Shown here piece after piece: positions 1-10,006 of a stretch of DNA of 64,000 nt. A program made the translations under genes and the position numbers. The DNA lies in assembly GCF_024749285.1 (NCBI RefSeq), contig NZ_CP087196.1, positions 3,906,001 through 3,970,000 of the forward strand, read 5' to 3'. The DNA is from Pseudomonas sp. B21-015 (lineage in GTDB: Bacteria; Pseudomonadota; Gammaproteobacteria; Pseudomonadales; Pseudomonadaceae). The notes beneath the pieces were generated by a model. The model did no database searches, was not told the origin of the DNA, and saw nothing but the letters and a program-made list of their open reading frames with translations. Every line of letters begins with the position of its first letter. The stretch's first letter is position 1.

Positions 1-58
1 TTAGGGGTAGTGATCCCATCCAAGGTGCGATCTTCTGAAGGCTCTCAATCCAGTCCAT
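1..58 (-). CDS. 5' end of an unidentified gene leaving the window
   Basis: An ATG at 58 on the minus strand opens a frame that stays open for 19 codons to the window edge, beginning MDWIESLQKIAPWMGSL. A strong Shine-Dalgarno (CAGGAG) lies 7 nt upstream. The remainder is outside the window, so the family cannot be identified. I call it from the start site quality alone. Confidence 0.45.
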   Translation of the reverse strand, partial: MDWIESLQKIAPWMGSLPL

Positions 59-915
59 AGAGTTCTCCTGAGTTTATGCAGAGACGAATGAAGTGCTCAT
101 GACGTCTAACGCTGACGTTCAGCTGCTCCCGGAGGCAGCCCTCTGCAACGAAGGGAGCCCTCATTTGTAGCAGTTACGGTGTTTGATTCTTGGCTACGAA
201 GCGAACCAATACTAAGCGTACTCTAAGATAGAAAATGTGCACCCGTCGCCCGCAGAAGCAAAGCGCAGTTATGGGTTAAAAGCAACAATGGGGAGCGTCC
301 GCTTCTGGCCGCTCTCTGCCGGTCACGACAGGCAGGAGTCGACCAGAAGCGGTCAAGGCGGATGAAATTACCTTGTACCAACCTACGATGTTGTATGTAA
401 TTCCAAGCCCATTCAGTGCATAAAGTGGTTCACAGGTATGGACACCAGTACCCTCACACTCCAAGAGTTGTATCGTCCGGGTAGCTCCTCAAATGGCTGC
501 ACCGTGGTCGACAGCGGCCTCATCTGAATCGTGGCTTTCGAGCCAACCCCGATCAGTCGCGACAGGCTGAAAACGTCCAGGTATTACCTGCAAAAAACTC
601 CTAGCGTCCGACAAAAAAATCCTAACCGTTCTGTTTCATGCGGACTAAGGTTCCCACAGGTAGTGCATCAAGCACTGATCTAGGAACTCTACGAAACTGA
701 AAGCGTGCCACTGGTGCCTTGCTCCACGCGACCTCTTTGGGCATGGCCCCGACCGCTAGCGATACCGTCTCCGAGCCGCAGTCGCCGCAGGAGTTGGAGT
801 GGACCTGGGGGCTAAACGGATGGCCAACATCTGGCTAAAAGCAGGCTCAATGCCAGCCCAGCGGCAAGGCTCATTGCTACCATCGTGCTTCTTGTATCTG
901 AAAAGGATTCCCTCT
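59..915. other. Gene-poor stretch with a relict inverted repeat
   Basis: No open frame here has a convincing start and ribosome site. The stretch contains an imperfect inverted repeat at 299-352 (arms CCGCTTCTGG and CCAGAAGCGG, with inner arms CTGCC and GGCAG). Related wording, such as CTTCTGGCCGATTGC, recurs at 1547-1566 beside the IS. These look like remnants of a dispersed intergenic repeat. Confidence 0.4.
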
Positions 916-1386
916 ATGCGTAAGTTACTTTTTCTAGTCATGCTGGCAGTTGTTGCAACGGGCTGCTCCAGCCGTAAAGACTTCTACGCAACCGGCGGGA
1001 GCAGAGCGGACGGCTCGATCGACATGGCTTACGACTTCAAGCCCTTTGAGACACCGGTCGTTGACTATAAGCAAGCTGAGTCAATTGCAAACAGCAAATG
1101 TGCGGTTTGGGGTTACAACCGCGCCGAACCCTTCGGTGGGAAAACTCAGAACTGCCAGGCCCGAGACGGCTGGGGTAATTGCACTGCAGGCCAGATGATC
1201 GTCAAATATCAATGCATCGGTAACATCACACCAGCTAACCAGGCCTCAGCTCCAACGCTCACGTCGGTTCCGGTTGGTATGATGACTCCCGCTCAGTACA
1301 AGGAAGCGCGTGTGAAAGCATTGATGGATCAACACCTACCCTATGCCGAGTACCAGAAGCAGTATCAGGCGATCATGGCTGAGTAA
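916..1386 (+). CDS. YecR-family lipoprotein
   Basis: Predicted 156-residue lipoprotein. The ATG at 916 is preferred over the longer frame because AAGGA precedes it and it opens directly into a lipoprotein signal, MRKLLFLVMLAVVATGC, with lipobox VATGC. After the acylated Cys comes the block ATGGSRADGSIDMAYDF, which resembles the YecR-like family, followed by several Cys residues (SKCAVWGYN, QNCQARDGWGNC, YQC) that could form disulfides in the periplasm. In E. coli yecR belongs to the flagellar regulon, but no flagellar gene is nearby here, so the role is open. It stands alone upstream of the IS elements. Confidence 0.75.
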   Translation: MRKLLFLVMLAVVATGCSSRKDFYATGGSRADGSIDMAYDFKPFETPVVDYKQAESIANSKCAVWGYNRAEPFGGKTQNCQARDGWGNCTAGQMIVKYQCIGNITPANQASAPTLTSVPVGMMTPAQYKEARVKALMDQHLPYAEYQKQYQAIMAE

Positions 1387-1783
1387 TTCCGTCGATACTG
1401 GTTCACGGTGCGGCTCAATATCTCCGAAACTCCCTGAGAGACGGCGTGAAACTGAGCCAGGTTTTCACTCGAAAAACTGCACTGTCGCTTTACTGCCATT
1501 GTTTGGCCAAACTTCAGCGATCACAAAATGTGAGGCGCATATCCGCAATGACCACTTCTGGCCGATTGCCGCGAAGGGCCGCAATCGACCGAGGCTGTGT
1601 AAAAACGTTTTCGAGCAGCTTTGGTGGCCTAATTGGGAGCTAAAATCACGCGCCTATGCAAATCTCAGCTCTGCTGATTAGCCAAACGCTGGCAGATTTC
1701 GTGTAGCAGCGCAGACTACAAAACGGTGCCTGCGTTTTTACACACTCTGGACCCATAGCTGCCAGTGGCGACAGGCAGAAATC
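1387..1783. other. Intergenic stretch with dispersed repeat remnants
   Basis: No supported gene. A segment around 1685-1745 (AGATTTCGTGTAGCAGCG, then GCGTTTTTACAC) recurs in diverged form at about 4730-4785 on the other side of the IS elements. A shorter related piece occurs at about 21197-21215. The IS1182-type element therefore sits inside, or between copies of, an older repeat. Confidence 0.45.
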
Positions 1784-1804
1784 GGCCGATTCTGTTGAAA
1801 AAGT
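1784..1804 (+). repeat. Left terminal inverted repeat of the IS1182-type element
   Basis: Exact reverse complement of 4617-4637. The same core (GATTCTGTTGAAAAAGT) also bounds the MITE-like element at 21107-21286 and occurs alone at 18630-18650. Confidence 0.8.
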
Positions 1805-1863
1805 AGCTCCCCTATCTGGCCTCCGGCAAAATCTCTACATTGGCCAGCAGGGAAGCACGCAGC

Positions 1864-3237
1864 ATGATGGGACAGTTATCGAGTGGGCAGGAACGGCTGT
1901 TTTACTCGTTCAACCTTGAAGATCACATCCCAGCCAATCACCTTCTGCGCAGCATTGATCAGTGTCTTGATCTGAGCGACCTGCGCCATTACCTCGCCGA
2001 TTTTTATAGCCCGATCGGGCGTCCGTCGATTGACCCTGAACTGATGATCCGCATGCTGATCGTCGGCTATTGCTACGGCATTCGCTCAGAGCGGCGGTTG
2101 TGCGAAGAGGCCCATCTGAACCTGGCGTATCGCTGGTTCTGCCGGTTAAGCCTTGAAGATGAAGTCCCCAATCACTCGACCTTTTCCAAAAATAGACACG
2201 GCCGTTTTCGGGACAGCGATCTCTTTCGCTGGCTGTTCAATGAAGTGCTACGTCGTTGCATGGATGCAGGCTTGGTCAAAGGTGAAGGCTTTGCCGTGGA
2301 CGCCAGCATCATCAAAGCGGATGCCTGCCGGCAGCGCGGTGTACCGGGTGATGAACAGGTCAACTGGAGCGATCCGGCCCTGAGCACCCGCGCCGTGCGT
2401 GAGTATCTTGAGGCGCTTGATGAAGAGGCTCTGGCCGAAACGCTACCGAAGCGCCTGTCGCTGACTGATCCTCAAGCCCGCTGGACCGCTGCTCCAGGTG
2501 GCCCAGCGTTCTACGCTTACTCCACGAATTATCTGATCGATACCGAGCACGGTGTCATCGTGGATGTGGAACCCACACCGGCTCATCGCACGGCCGAGGT
2601 CGAGAGCACCAAGATCATGATCGACCGGGTCGAGGCGCAGTTCGACATCAAACCGGAACGCCTCATTGGCGACACCGCTTACGGTACCGCGCCGATGCTG
2701 GCCTGGATGGTGGAGGAAAAAGACATCGAGCCGCATGTGCCGGTGTGGGACAAAACCGAGCGCAAGAACGACAGCTTTTCGAGTAACGATTTCCACTGGA
2801 ATGAAGAGGCCGAGGAATACCGCTGCCCGGCCGGCAACCCACTGCGCAGCGAATGGCGAGCCTTCAAGAACGAGCGTTCACACGTCACCAAAGCCAACAC
2901 CATCATCTTCCGATCCCGGCAGACCGACTGCGCTACGTGTCCGATGAAAGCCAAGTGCTGCCCGAACACTGCATTCCGAAAGATCGCTCGTAGCGTCCAT
3001 GAAGCCGCTCGCGATGTGGCTCGGCGCATTGCAGCAACGCCGGCGTATCAGCGCTCTCGCCACGAACGTAAAAAGGTCGAAATGTTGTTTGCCCACCTCA
3101 AGCGCATCCTGAAATTGGATCGCCTGCGGCTACGTGGCATGAGTGGCGCATCTGATGAGTTCACGCTGGCGGCCGCGGTACAGAACCTGCGACGTCTGGC
3201 CAAACTTGCATCTCAAGGGCCACCTTCTACGGGATAG
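1864..3237 (+). CDS. IS1182-family transposase
   Basis: DDE transposase of 457 residues from the ATG at 1864; an upstream in-frame ATG at 1840 is also possible. The N-terminal part (GRPSIDPELMIRMLIVGYCYGIRSERRLCEE) is the InsH/DUF772-type N-terminal domain. Candidate catalytic acids are D in GFAVDASIIKAD, D in LIGDTAYGTAPML, and E in KKVEMLFAHLKRILKLDRLR. A Cys cluster (CATCPMKAKCCPN) lies just before the last block, as is usual in this family. The frame is intact, so the protein could be active even though an IS3 element lies downstream of the stop. Confidence 0.88.
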   Translation: MMGQLSSGQERLFYSFNLEDHIPANHLLRSIDQCLDLSDLRHYLADFYSPIGRPSIDPELMIRMLIVGYCYGIRSERRLCEEAHLNLAYRWFCRLSLEDEVPNHSTFSKNRHGRFRDSDLFRWLFNEVLRRCMDAGLVKGEGFAVDASIIKADACRQRGVPGDEQVNWSDPALSTRAVREYLEALDEEALAETLPKRLSLTDPQARWTAAPGGPAFYAYSTNYLIDTEHGVIVDVEPTPAHRTAEVESTKIMIDRVEAQFDIKPERLIGDTAYGTAPMLAWMVEEKDIEPHVPVWDKTERKNDSFSSNDFHWNEEAEEYRCPAGNPLRSEWRAFKNERSHVTKANTIIFRSRQTDCATCPMKAKCCPNTAFRKIARSVHEAARDVARRIAATPAYQRSRHERKKVEMLFAHLKRILKLDRLRLRGMSGASDEFTLAAAVQNLRRLAKLASQGPPSTG

Positions 3238-3363
3238 GTGCGTCTGCACGCAGCAAAAAACCTCAAACTAACCCACTAACAGAGCAGCAAAGATCAACGT
3301 GTAGTGGTCTAATGAAACCGGACACCCATTTAGGCGAGAATGCTCGCCAGATAGAGGTGTCTG

Positions 3364-4526
<1,163 letters not shown>

Positions 4527-4616
4527 CCACTACAACGAAGGGCCGAAAAACCACTCAATGTGGTGAGTAGGTTCTCCGGTGGTGGTCGTGCCTGAGTTCA
4601 GACGAGCTGAAATCCG

Positions 4617-4637
4617 ACTTTTTCAACAGAATCGGCC
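4617..4637 (-). repeat. Right terminal inverted repeat of the IS1182-type element
   Basis: Perfect 21-bp match, inverted, to 1784-1804. It lies about 80 bp beyond the end of the inserted IS3 element. Confidence 0.8.
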
Positions 4638-4817
4638 AATAGCTGCCCGTGAGGTGAACCGGACTGACTTAACACAGCCCAAAAATCGCGTCCCTTCGCA
4701 AATTTCAGGTCTACTTACCAAACGGTCGACGTCAGATTTCACGTAGCAACGCTGACTTCAAAGTGACGAATGCGTTTTTACACGGCCTGGGCCGAAAACG
4801 GCCTCACCCCAAGACTC

Positions 4818-5600
4818 CTAGGCCTGTTGATCTGCGAAGTATCGACTGGGTACTTCTCCCAGCAAGCGCTTGAAAACCGTCGCGAATGCACTTGAACTGC
4901 TATAACCCAACACCATTGCAACCTGTGTGACCGACTGACCTTTTCCGAGCCGAACAATCGCTGCGAGCAGGCAGGCTTGTTGTCGCCATTCGATGTAACT
5001 GATGCCTGTGTGCAATCGAAACTGTCGGGTAAAGGTACGGCGGCTCATCCCCGCGCGCTGAGCCATTTCGTCGATACCAATTTCCAGCGAAGGCAGGGCC
5101 AGGAACTCGCGGCACACAATTGCAAGACGTGGCTCCGCTGGCAACGGGGCATTGAGCGAAAGCGCAGGCATCCCGGCAATTTCATGCAGCAGCAATCCCA
5201 TCAAATGGCCATCTCGTCCTTGGGTGGAATAGTGCGCGGGTACATCCATTGCCTTCAACAGCAAATGCCGCAACAGCGGCGACACGTCCAATACCTGACA
5301 TTGTCCCGGTAGCCCGAGTCGCTGTGCAGCTTGTTTGCGGATATAGGTGTTGTGCATGGTGACAGGGCCACGCATCTGCATGGCGTGGGGGAGCTGCGCC
5401 GGGACCCATATGCCGCGTTGGGGCGGAACGACCCAGTTGCCGTCATCGGTAAACACGGTAATGACCCCCCTTGCGGCATACGCGAACTGTCCACGCTGAT
5501 GGTTGTGTACCGGGAACAGCGTTCCGTCCGCATAGTCATGTGCGGTCACGACAGCATCGCGCGATGTGTTCTGGTAGGGAGGTATGGTTATTTCTCGCAT
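4818..5600 (-). CDS. AraC-family regulator with N-terminal cupin
   Basis: Transcription factor of 260 residues. Residues about 15-100 form an AraC-binding cupin fold (FPVHNHQRGQFAYAARGVITVF, then WVVPPQRGIWVPAQLPHAM). The C-terminal third is the double helix-turn-helix (IDEMAQRAGMSRRTFTRQF and VTQVAMVLGYSSSSAFATVFKR). The layout resembles E. coli NimR/YeaM-type regulators, which control an adjacent exporter. It is transcribed away from the EamA-type transporter at 5710 with about 110 bp between them, so it probably regulates that gene and itself. Confidence 0.85.
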   Translation of the reverse strand: MREITIPPYQNTSRDAVVTAHDYADGTLFPVHNHQRGQFAYAARGVITVFTDDGNWVVPPQRGIWVPAQLPHAMQMRGPVTMHNTYIRKQAAQRLGLPGQCQVLDVSPLLRHLLLKAMDVPAHYSTQGRDGHLMGLLLHEIAGMPALSLNAPLPAEPRLAIVCREFLALPSLEIGIDEMAQRAGMSRRTFTRQFRLHTGISYIEWRQQACLLAAIVRLGKGQSVTQVAMVLGYSSSSAFATVFKRLLGEVPSRYFADQQA

Positions 5601-5709
5601 GGCCCGATTCTAATGAAAGTTGGCCTGTGACTGAAAGCGGGCCAAGTCGATTGCTTGCATATTTCTTCAGGCACGAGCATTTCCGCTCGGCTCTGGGAAA
5701 AGACTGACC

Positions 5710-6591
5710 ATGCAGAAGAAGCATCTTGTACTAGCCGTGCTGGTAACGGCCGTCTGGGGATTGAACTTTCCCGTGACCAAACTTGGGCTTGCCGGCATCG
5801 ACCCGCTGTTGTTGACAGCGTTGCGTTTCACGCTCGCCGCCTTGCCTTGGGTATTTTTCGTGGGGCGTCCACGCGTTGCATTCCGGTGGTTGGCGGCCTA
5901 CGGGCTGATCTTTGGCGTAGCCATGTGGGCCTTGATCAACCAGGGGATCGCTTGGGGTGTGCCACCTGGTAGCGCATCGCTGTTGATCCAGCTCAGCGCA
6001 TTCTTCACGCTGGGCTGGGGTGTGCTCTTTTTCGGAGAACGCCTGGGTCAGCCTCAATTGGTTGGCAGCTTGCTGGCGGCCGTAGGGTTGGGGGGGATGG
6101 TACTGTGCAGTCCCGGCGATGCGTCGAGGGCAGGTTTTGCACTCGTAATTGGCAGCGCATTGGCATGGAGCATTGGCAACGTTGTCATCAAAGTATCCAA
6201 GGTACGTGAGATCTTCGCCTTCGTGGTATGGGCCAGCTTGTTTCCACCCATCCCGCTCTTGCTGTTGACGTGGCTGCTGCATGGCTCGGCCCCCTTCAAG
6301 GCGCTACCTTCGCAGCTCAATGCAATGACGCTTTTTTCACTCGCTTTCCAGGTCTACGCAGCGACACATTTCAGTTACTGGGGGTGGAACCTGCTGTTGC
6401 GTGAATACCCAGTGTCGCGCGTGGCACCGTTATCGCTGTTGATTCCGGTATTTGGCATCGTCAGCTCAATGGTCATCCTCGGCCAACACCCAAGCCCCTC
6501 TAATTGGGCCTTGATCTTGCTGGTTCTACTGGCGCTAGCCTTAGGTTCAGGGAAAGTACAGGTACTGCTCACCCGCCATCGCACGCGTTGA
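5710..6591 (+). CDS. EamA/DMT-family exporter
   Basis: Ten-helix inner-membrane transporter of the drug/metabolite superfamily, 293 residues. Two EamA repeats are visible. The first starts at VLAVLVTAVWGLNFPVTKLGLAGIDPLLLTALRF and the second at about residue 145 (GFALVIGSALAWSIGNVVIKVSKV). The sequence most resembles the O-acetylserine/cysteine exporter EamA (YdeD) of E. coli. The substrate is not deducible, but amino acids or their derivatives are likely. It is divergent from the AraC gene at 4818. Confidence 0.82.
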   Translation: MQKKHLVLAVLVTAVWGLNFPVTKLGLAGIDPLLLTALRFTLAALPWVFFVGRPRVAFRWLAAYGLIFGVAMWALINQGIAWGVPPGSASLLIQLSAFFTLGWGVLFFGERLGQPQLVGSLLAAVGLGGMVLCSPGDASRAGFALVIGSALAWSIGNVVIKVSKVREIFAFVVWASLFPPIPLLLLTWLLHGSAPFKALPSQLNAMTLFSLAFQVYAATHFSYWGWNLLLREYPVSRVAPLSLLIPVFGIVSSMVILGQHPSPSNWALILLVLLALALGSGKVQVLLTRHRTR

Positions 6592-6671
6592 TTGGCGGGC
6601 TTGAAGGGTCTGTCGGCTGCTTTGTTTCTGGTGTGTCAGTGCTGAATGGGCATCCCTGTGCAGCCTAGGGA

Positions 6672-7253
6672 TCAAGGGGTGGAATTGCCCAACCGTCTGA
6701 CCTCAGCCTGTATGGCATAAGCCGGCGCCTCCACAGCATTGAAATCTTGTGTATACCGCTGGGCAAATCCTTCTACCCCCCATTCCTGAAACTGCTGCAC
6801 ATGCTTTAGTTCGTGAGCCCAGAGCGCGATGTTCTGTTCTGCGGTTTGAGCGTCCCGGAAGAGGATGATGTCGATCAGCGTCACGGCACCGACATCGGGG
6901 TTTTGCAGCATGGCAGTGGCGGCGCTGAATTGGCCGTTGTCGCTAACCTTGTAGCGCGCGACATCGAGGACGCTGGGGTCGTACCAACGCAGCAGTTGTT
7001 CCCGGATGTGCAGTGGGATGGGTTGGATGTCGGCGCTGGCTGCTTCAGCACGGGCTTGGGTCAACCATAGAGCCAGGGCAGGTGCCGCGATCTGGTAGAT
7101 GCCATCGGGCATCTGCCCCAGATCTGGCAGGCAGATGCAGCCGTCCAGGCACACTTGTTTCTCGCCAGGTGGGCAGGCGTTGGTTTGGGCGGGTACTACA
7201 AGAGTCAGGCAAAGAGCAAACAGCGCCACCGGGCGCGTGGTGATGGGCGGCAT
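6672..7253 (-). CDS. Secreted DUF4157-like protein with an HELKH metalloprotease motif
   Basis: The start is taken at 7253, giving 193 residues, because it opens with a signal peptide (ALFALCLTLVVPAQTNA); an in-frame start at 7280 is possible. The mature N-terminus is Cys-rich (CPPGEKQVCLDGCICLPD). The central part ends in an HExxH motif, WAHELKHVQQFQEWG, followed by FNAVEAPAYAIQAEVRRL, resembling DUF4157 (the eCIS-core-associated metallopeptidase-like domain). A zinc protease role in the periplasm or outside the cell is plausible but unproven. No contractile-injection genes are nearby. Confidence 0.65.
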   Translation of the reverse strand: MPPITTRPVALFALCLTLVVPAQTNACPPGEKQVCLDGCICLPDLGQMPDGIYQIAAPALALWLTQARAEAASADIQPIPLHIREQLLRWYDPSVLDVARYKVSDNGQFSAATAMLQNPDVGAVTLIDIILFRDAQTAEQNIALWAHELKHVQQFQEWGVEGFAQRYTQDFNAVEAPAYAIQAEVRRLGNSTP

Positions 7254-7599
7254 TAGGCCCTCCAGGGACGGAAGCAGCACGAACAGTAGGTCACTATTGA
7301 TCGACGACCCACATAACTTTAGCGTATCCCTATCGGGTCTCTTCTCGACGGCTGTTTGGGGCGATTGCCGCCCTCACAACAACAGCAACGGTCGATCAGA
7401 AGTACTCACTCAGTGATTGCGATCGGACTGGATATACGGTGTCTCATGCACGCTCAGTCCCTCTCCGTGCGATCCGAGGACACGCCGTCTCCCCCCGCTG
7501 CCGAAATTTCCGCAAATGGCCATAAACGCTGAAGTGCCTCAAGTAATCGGTTTGGTCGCCGACACGGTTGCTGAATGCCCTCATGCGAAGGACCATAAG

Positions 7600-8085
7600 A
7601 TGTTTTACCCACGCGAAGCAGAAAAAGATCACCTATACAACCGAGTAATCCTGCTAAGCATTGCTTGCTGTGTGCTGCTATCACTGGCCGCCATGGCACG
7701 GCACCAAGGATCCATCTATGCGATCATCCAATTGAGCGCGGCTGAGGTCACAGGCACAGTGACGCAGCTGGAAGATATCCCTAGAAACAGCATGGTCAAA
7801 ATAATTCGCTACCAATATGTCGATCACGACCGCCAAGTTCACGAAGGCGAATACCAGGACCAGCGTTATGACGAACACTCCCAATATGAAGTGGGTCAGG
7901 ATATTTCGCTGCTTTATTCACGCTGGTTCCCGCGAGTAAGTAGTATCACAACCGAGCTACACACCTACCGCCCCGGCTTTTTCATCATGACTGGCGGAGT
8001 GTTGCTGGCCTTGTTGTTTCTTGGCATCTCGTTCAGAACAATCAGCCGCATTTTTGCCATGAAGCAGGAAGATCGCTTCTATTGA
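7600..8085 (+). CDS. DUF3592-like two-helix membrane protein
   Basis: The start is set at 7600 because GAAGGA sits about 7 nt upstream; longer in-frame starts lack this. The 161-residue product has a transmembrane helix near residues 12-30 (VILLSIACCVLLSLAAM). A soluble loop follows with GTVTQLE, IIRYQYVDHDRQVHEGEY and ISLLYSRWFP, the usual pattern of DUF3592. A second helix lies near residues 130-150 (FFIMTGGVLLALLFLGISF). Function unknown. Confidence 0.65.
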   Translation: MFYPREAEKDHLYNRVILLSIACCVLLSLAAMARHQGSIYAIIQLSAAEVTGTVTQLEDIPRNSMVKIIRYQYVDHDRQVHEGEYQDQRYDEHSQYEVGQDISLLYSRWFPRVSSITTELHTYRPGFFIMTGGVLLALLFLGISFRTISRIFAMKQEDRFY

Positions 8086-8176
8086 GATGCGCACCTCAAC
8101 GATCAATCCAAGCAATAGCCGCCGCGCAGGTCACACCGACTTGCCAACCAGGCACCGTGCAGATACTGTCCATTTT

Positions 8177-8236
8177 ATGAATCAGCCACGCATTGCCTCG
8201 ACCACCACGACCACGACCGCCCAAGGCGGGTCGTGA
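8177..8236 (+). CDS. Putative threonine-rich leader peptide
   Basis: A 19-codon frame whose product is MNQPRIASTTTTTTAQGGS, with six consecutive Thr codons (8201-8218: ACC ACC ACG ACC ACG ACC). The ribosome site is weak. A possible promoter (TTGCCA, 17 nt, TACTGT) would place the transcript start very close to the ATG. The downstream RNA can fold into mutually exclusive hairpins ending in an intrinsic terminator (separate entry). The peptide resembles the E. coli thr leader in its Thr run. Confidence 0.55.
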   Translation: MNQPRIASTTTTTTAQGGS

Positions 8237-8304
8237 GAGGTGTCGTGAGCCAATAACGCACGAACTTCAAAGGCCCGCCAGCGATGGACAGGGCCTTTTC
8301 TTTT
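8201..8304 (+). promoter_or_regulatory. Candidate transcription attenuator
   Basis: Three alternative stems can be drawn. A pause hairpin pairs CACGACC (8212-8218), part of the Thr codons, with GGTCGTG (8229-8235). An antiterminator pairs GGCGGG (8225-8230) with CCCGCC (8274-8279). The terminator pairs AAAGGCCC (8269-8276) with GGGCCTTT (8291-8298), followed by TCTTTT. Ribosome stalling on Thr codons would free 8225-8230 to form the antiterminator and allow transcription into the gene at 8342. This is inferred from complementarity only. Confidence 0.55.
8269..8304 (+). terminator. Intrinsic terminator (attenuator stem)
   Basis: AAAGGCCC and GGGCCTTT form an 8-bp stem around a 14-nt loop, followed by TCTTTT. 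It lies 37 nt before the start codon at 8342, so it ends transcription ahead of that gene rather than after it. Confidence 0.75.
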
Positions 8305-8341
8305 GCCCTTGTGTCGCTGGTCCAAACGCAAGGAAAGCACT

Positions 8342-8860
8342 ATGTACGCACTGTTGATTCTCGATATGCAGGTTGGATTGTTTCATGGTCCGGATAAACC
8401 ATGGGCTGGCGAAGCGCTGCTGAACACTTTGAATAACCTGTTGAGCAAGGCCCGCACGGCTGGCGCGCCAATCTTCCTTGCTCGCCACGTCGGTCCACCT
8501 GGCTCGCCCATCGAACCTGCGAGCCCGTTGACGCAACTGGTGTCGGAACTGCTGCTACAAGGCGACGAAGTAATCTTCGAAAAAAACCGACCCAACGCTT
8601 TCGCCATGACTGACCTGGCCGATCGGCTGAAAGCTTGTGAATCTCAGGGTGTGGTTATTGCCGGAATGAAGACCCAGTATTGTGTCGACAGCACCTGCCG
8701 CGCCGCACGCGATCTTGGATTCGATGCAGTGCTGATCGCCGATGGTCATACCTGCTCCGATACCCCTGTGTTGACGGCCGAAAATATCATCGCTCATCAC
8801 AATGCGACCCTGGCGGGTCCATTCTGTCGCGTCGTTCGCGCTGAGGACTGGCATTTTTAA
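8342..8860 (+). CDS. Isochorismatase-family cysteine hydrolase
   Basis: Predicted 172-residue hydrolase. The ATG at 8342 follows AAGGAAAG. The family catalytic triad is visible: Asp in LLILDMQVG (about residue 8), Lys in IFEKNRPNAF (about 80), and Cys in GMKTQYCVDSTCRAA (about 115), which also carries the non-prolyl region typical of nicotinamidase/isochorismatase folds. The substrate cannot be assigned. The gene is preceded by the candidate Thr-codon attenuator, which would link its expression to threonine or charged tRNA-Thr supply. That is unusual for this family. Confidence 0.82.
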   Translation: MYALLILDMQVGLFHGPDKPWAGEALLNTLNNLLSKARTAGAPIFLARHVGPPGSPIEPASPLTQLVSELLLQGDEVIFEKNRPNAFAMTDLADRLKACESQGVVIAGMKTQYCVDSTCRAARDLGFDAVLIADGHTCSDTPVLTAENIIAHHNATLAGPFCRVVRAEDWHF

Positions 8861-8897
8861 CCGGCATTGATAGATCGGCTCAAGACTGGGTCGGTCT

Positions 8898-8924
8898 GTC
8901 CGCTTTGGGTTGTGAATTCACCAA
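8898..8924. repeat. Relict dispersed repeat copy
   Basis: GTCCGCTTTGGGTTGTGAATTC here recurs with few changes at 12621-12650 and 22005-22035. All copies are intergenic or at a broken gene end. Confidence 0.45.
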
Positions 8925-9016
8925 CCCAAAACGTACCTTGAGCAAACGCGGCTAGGCGCGCTCACGCCGATATAGTCGACTCTATTGCCGACCGTACCTC
9001 CAGGAACCTTTTCCCA

Positions 9017-9886
9017 GTGTCTGACATGCCGAGCAACTTCGCTTACACAAAACGCTTCAACGCCGTACTCGCCTACATTGATGCCAATCTCGAAGGTGAC
9101 CTGTCGGTGAAGACGTTGAGTCATGTGGCGAACTTTTCGGTGTTTCACTTCCATCGACAATTCACCGCGTTCGCAGGCGTGCCTGTCTCACGTTATGTGC
9201 AACTGATGCGGCTACGACGCGCGGCGCATCGCCTGGCCGCCCTCGCTGATTCCTCGGTACTGGACGCCGCACTCGGTGCCGGCTTTGAAAGCCCCGAGGC
9301 ATTTTGCAGGGCGTTCAGGCGGGCGTTCGGTATGACGCCGAGTGCGTTCATGAAGGAACCGAACTGGCAGGTCTGGAATGCGGTATTCGCAATCCCTCAC
9401 TTTTCCAGGACTATCATCATGCAAGTACGAATCGTGGAATTCCCTGAAATCAGGGTAGCAGCGCTTGAACACTGCGGACCCGCCAGGCTCGTCAATGAGA
9501 GCGTGCGCACGTTCATCGAGTGGCGTATGCAGAGCGGACAGTCGCCAGTGGCATCGAGTCGCACCTTCGGTATTCCCTATGGCAATCCCGATACGACACC
9601 TCCACAAGCATTCCGCTTCGCAATCTGCGGCGAGATTCACGAGGCAGTGGCGCCGAATGAGTTCGGTGTGCGCGAGATCGTCATTCCTGGCGGTCGCTGC
9701 ATCGTGGTGCGACACGTGGGGTCACCGGATCACATCGGCGAAACGATCTATCCGATTTACCGCGATTGGCTTCCTGCCAGTGGAGAAGAGCTTCGTGACC
9801 ACCCGCTGTTCTTCAATTACCTGAGCGTCTATCCCGAGACGCCGCAGGATCAATGGCAAACTGATGTGTATGTGCCGCTGCAATAG
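9017..9886 (+). CDS. AraC-family regulator with C-terminal GyrI-like domain
   Basis: Regulator of 289 residues starting at GTG 9017, with AGGA 11 nt upstream. The double helix-turn-helix is N-terminal (LSVKTLSHVANFSVFHFHRQF, then DAALGAGFESPEAFCRAFRRAFGMTPS). A GyrI-like small-molecule-binding domain fills residues about 135-289 (MQVRIVEFPEIRVAALEHCGPA to YPETPQDQWQTDVYVPL). This Rob-like order suggests a regulator that senses hydrophobic compounds. No obvious target lies beside it. Confidence 0.85.
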   Translation: MSDMPSNFAYTKRFNAVLAYIDANLEGDLSVKTLSHVANFSVFHFHRQFTAFAGVPVSRYVQLMRLRRAAHRLAALADSSVLDAALGAGFESPEAFCRAFRRAFGMTPSAFMKEPNWQVWNAVFAIPHFSRTIIMQVRIVEFPEIRVAALEHCGPARLVNESVRTFIEWRMQSGQSPVASSRTFGIPYGNPDTTPPQAFRFAICGEIHEAVAPNEFGVREIVIPGGRCIVVRHVGSPDHIGETIYPIYRDWLPASGEELRDHPLFFNYLSVYPETPQDQWQTDVYVPLQ

Positions 9887-10006
9887 CGGAGCAAGCAGCT
9901 TTCGCCCCTGACAGACATTGACGAGTGTCCGCTCAGGGTTGCAGCCTTTCGCAACAGGCAGACATCGGCCAAAAGCAGTCCTTCGGATGATGGTCACTGC
10001 TGAGAA

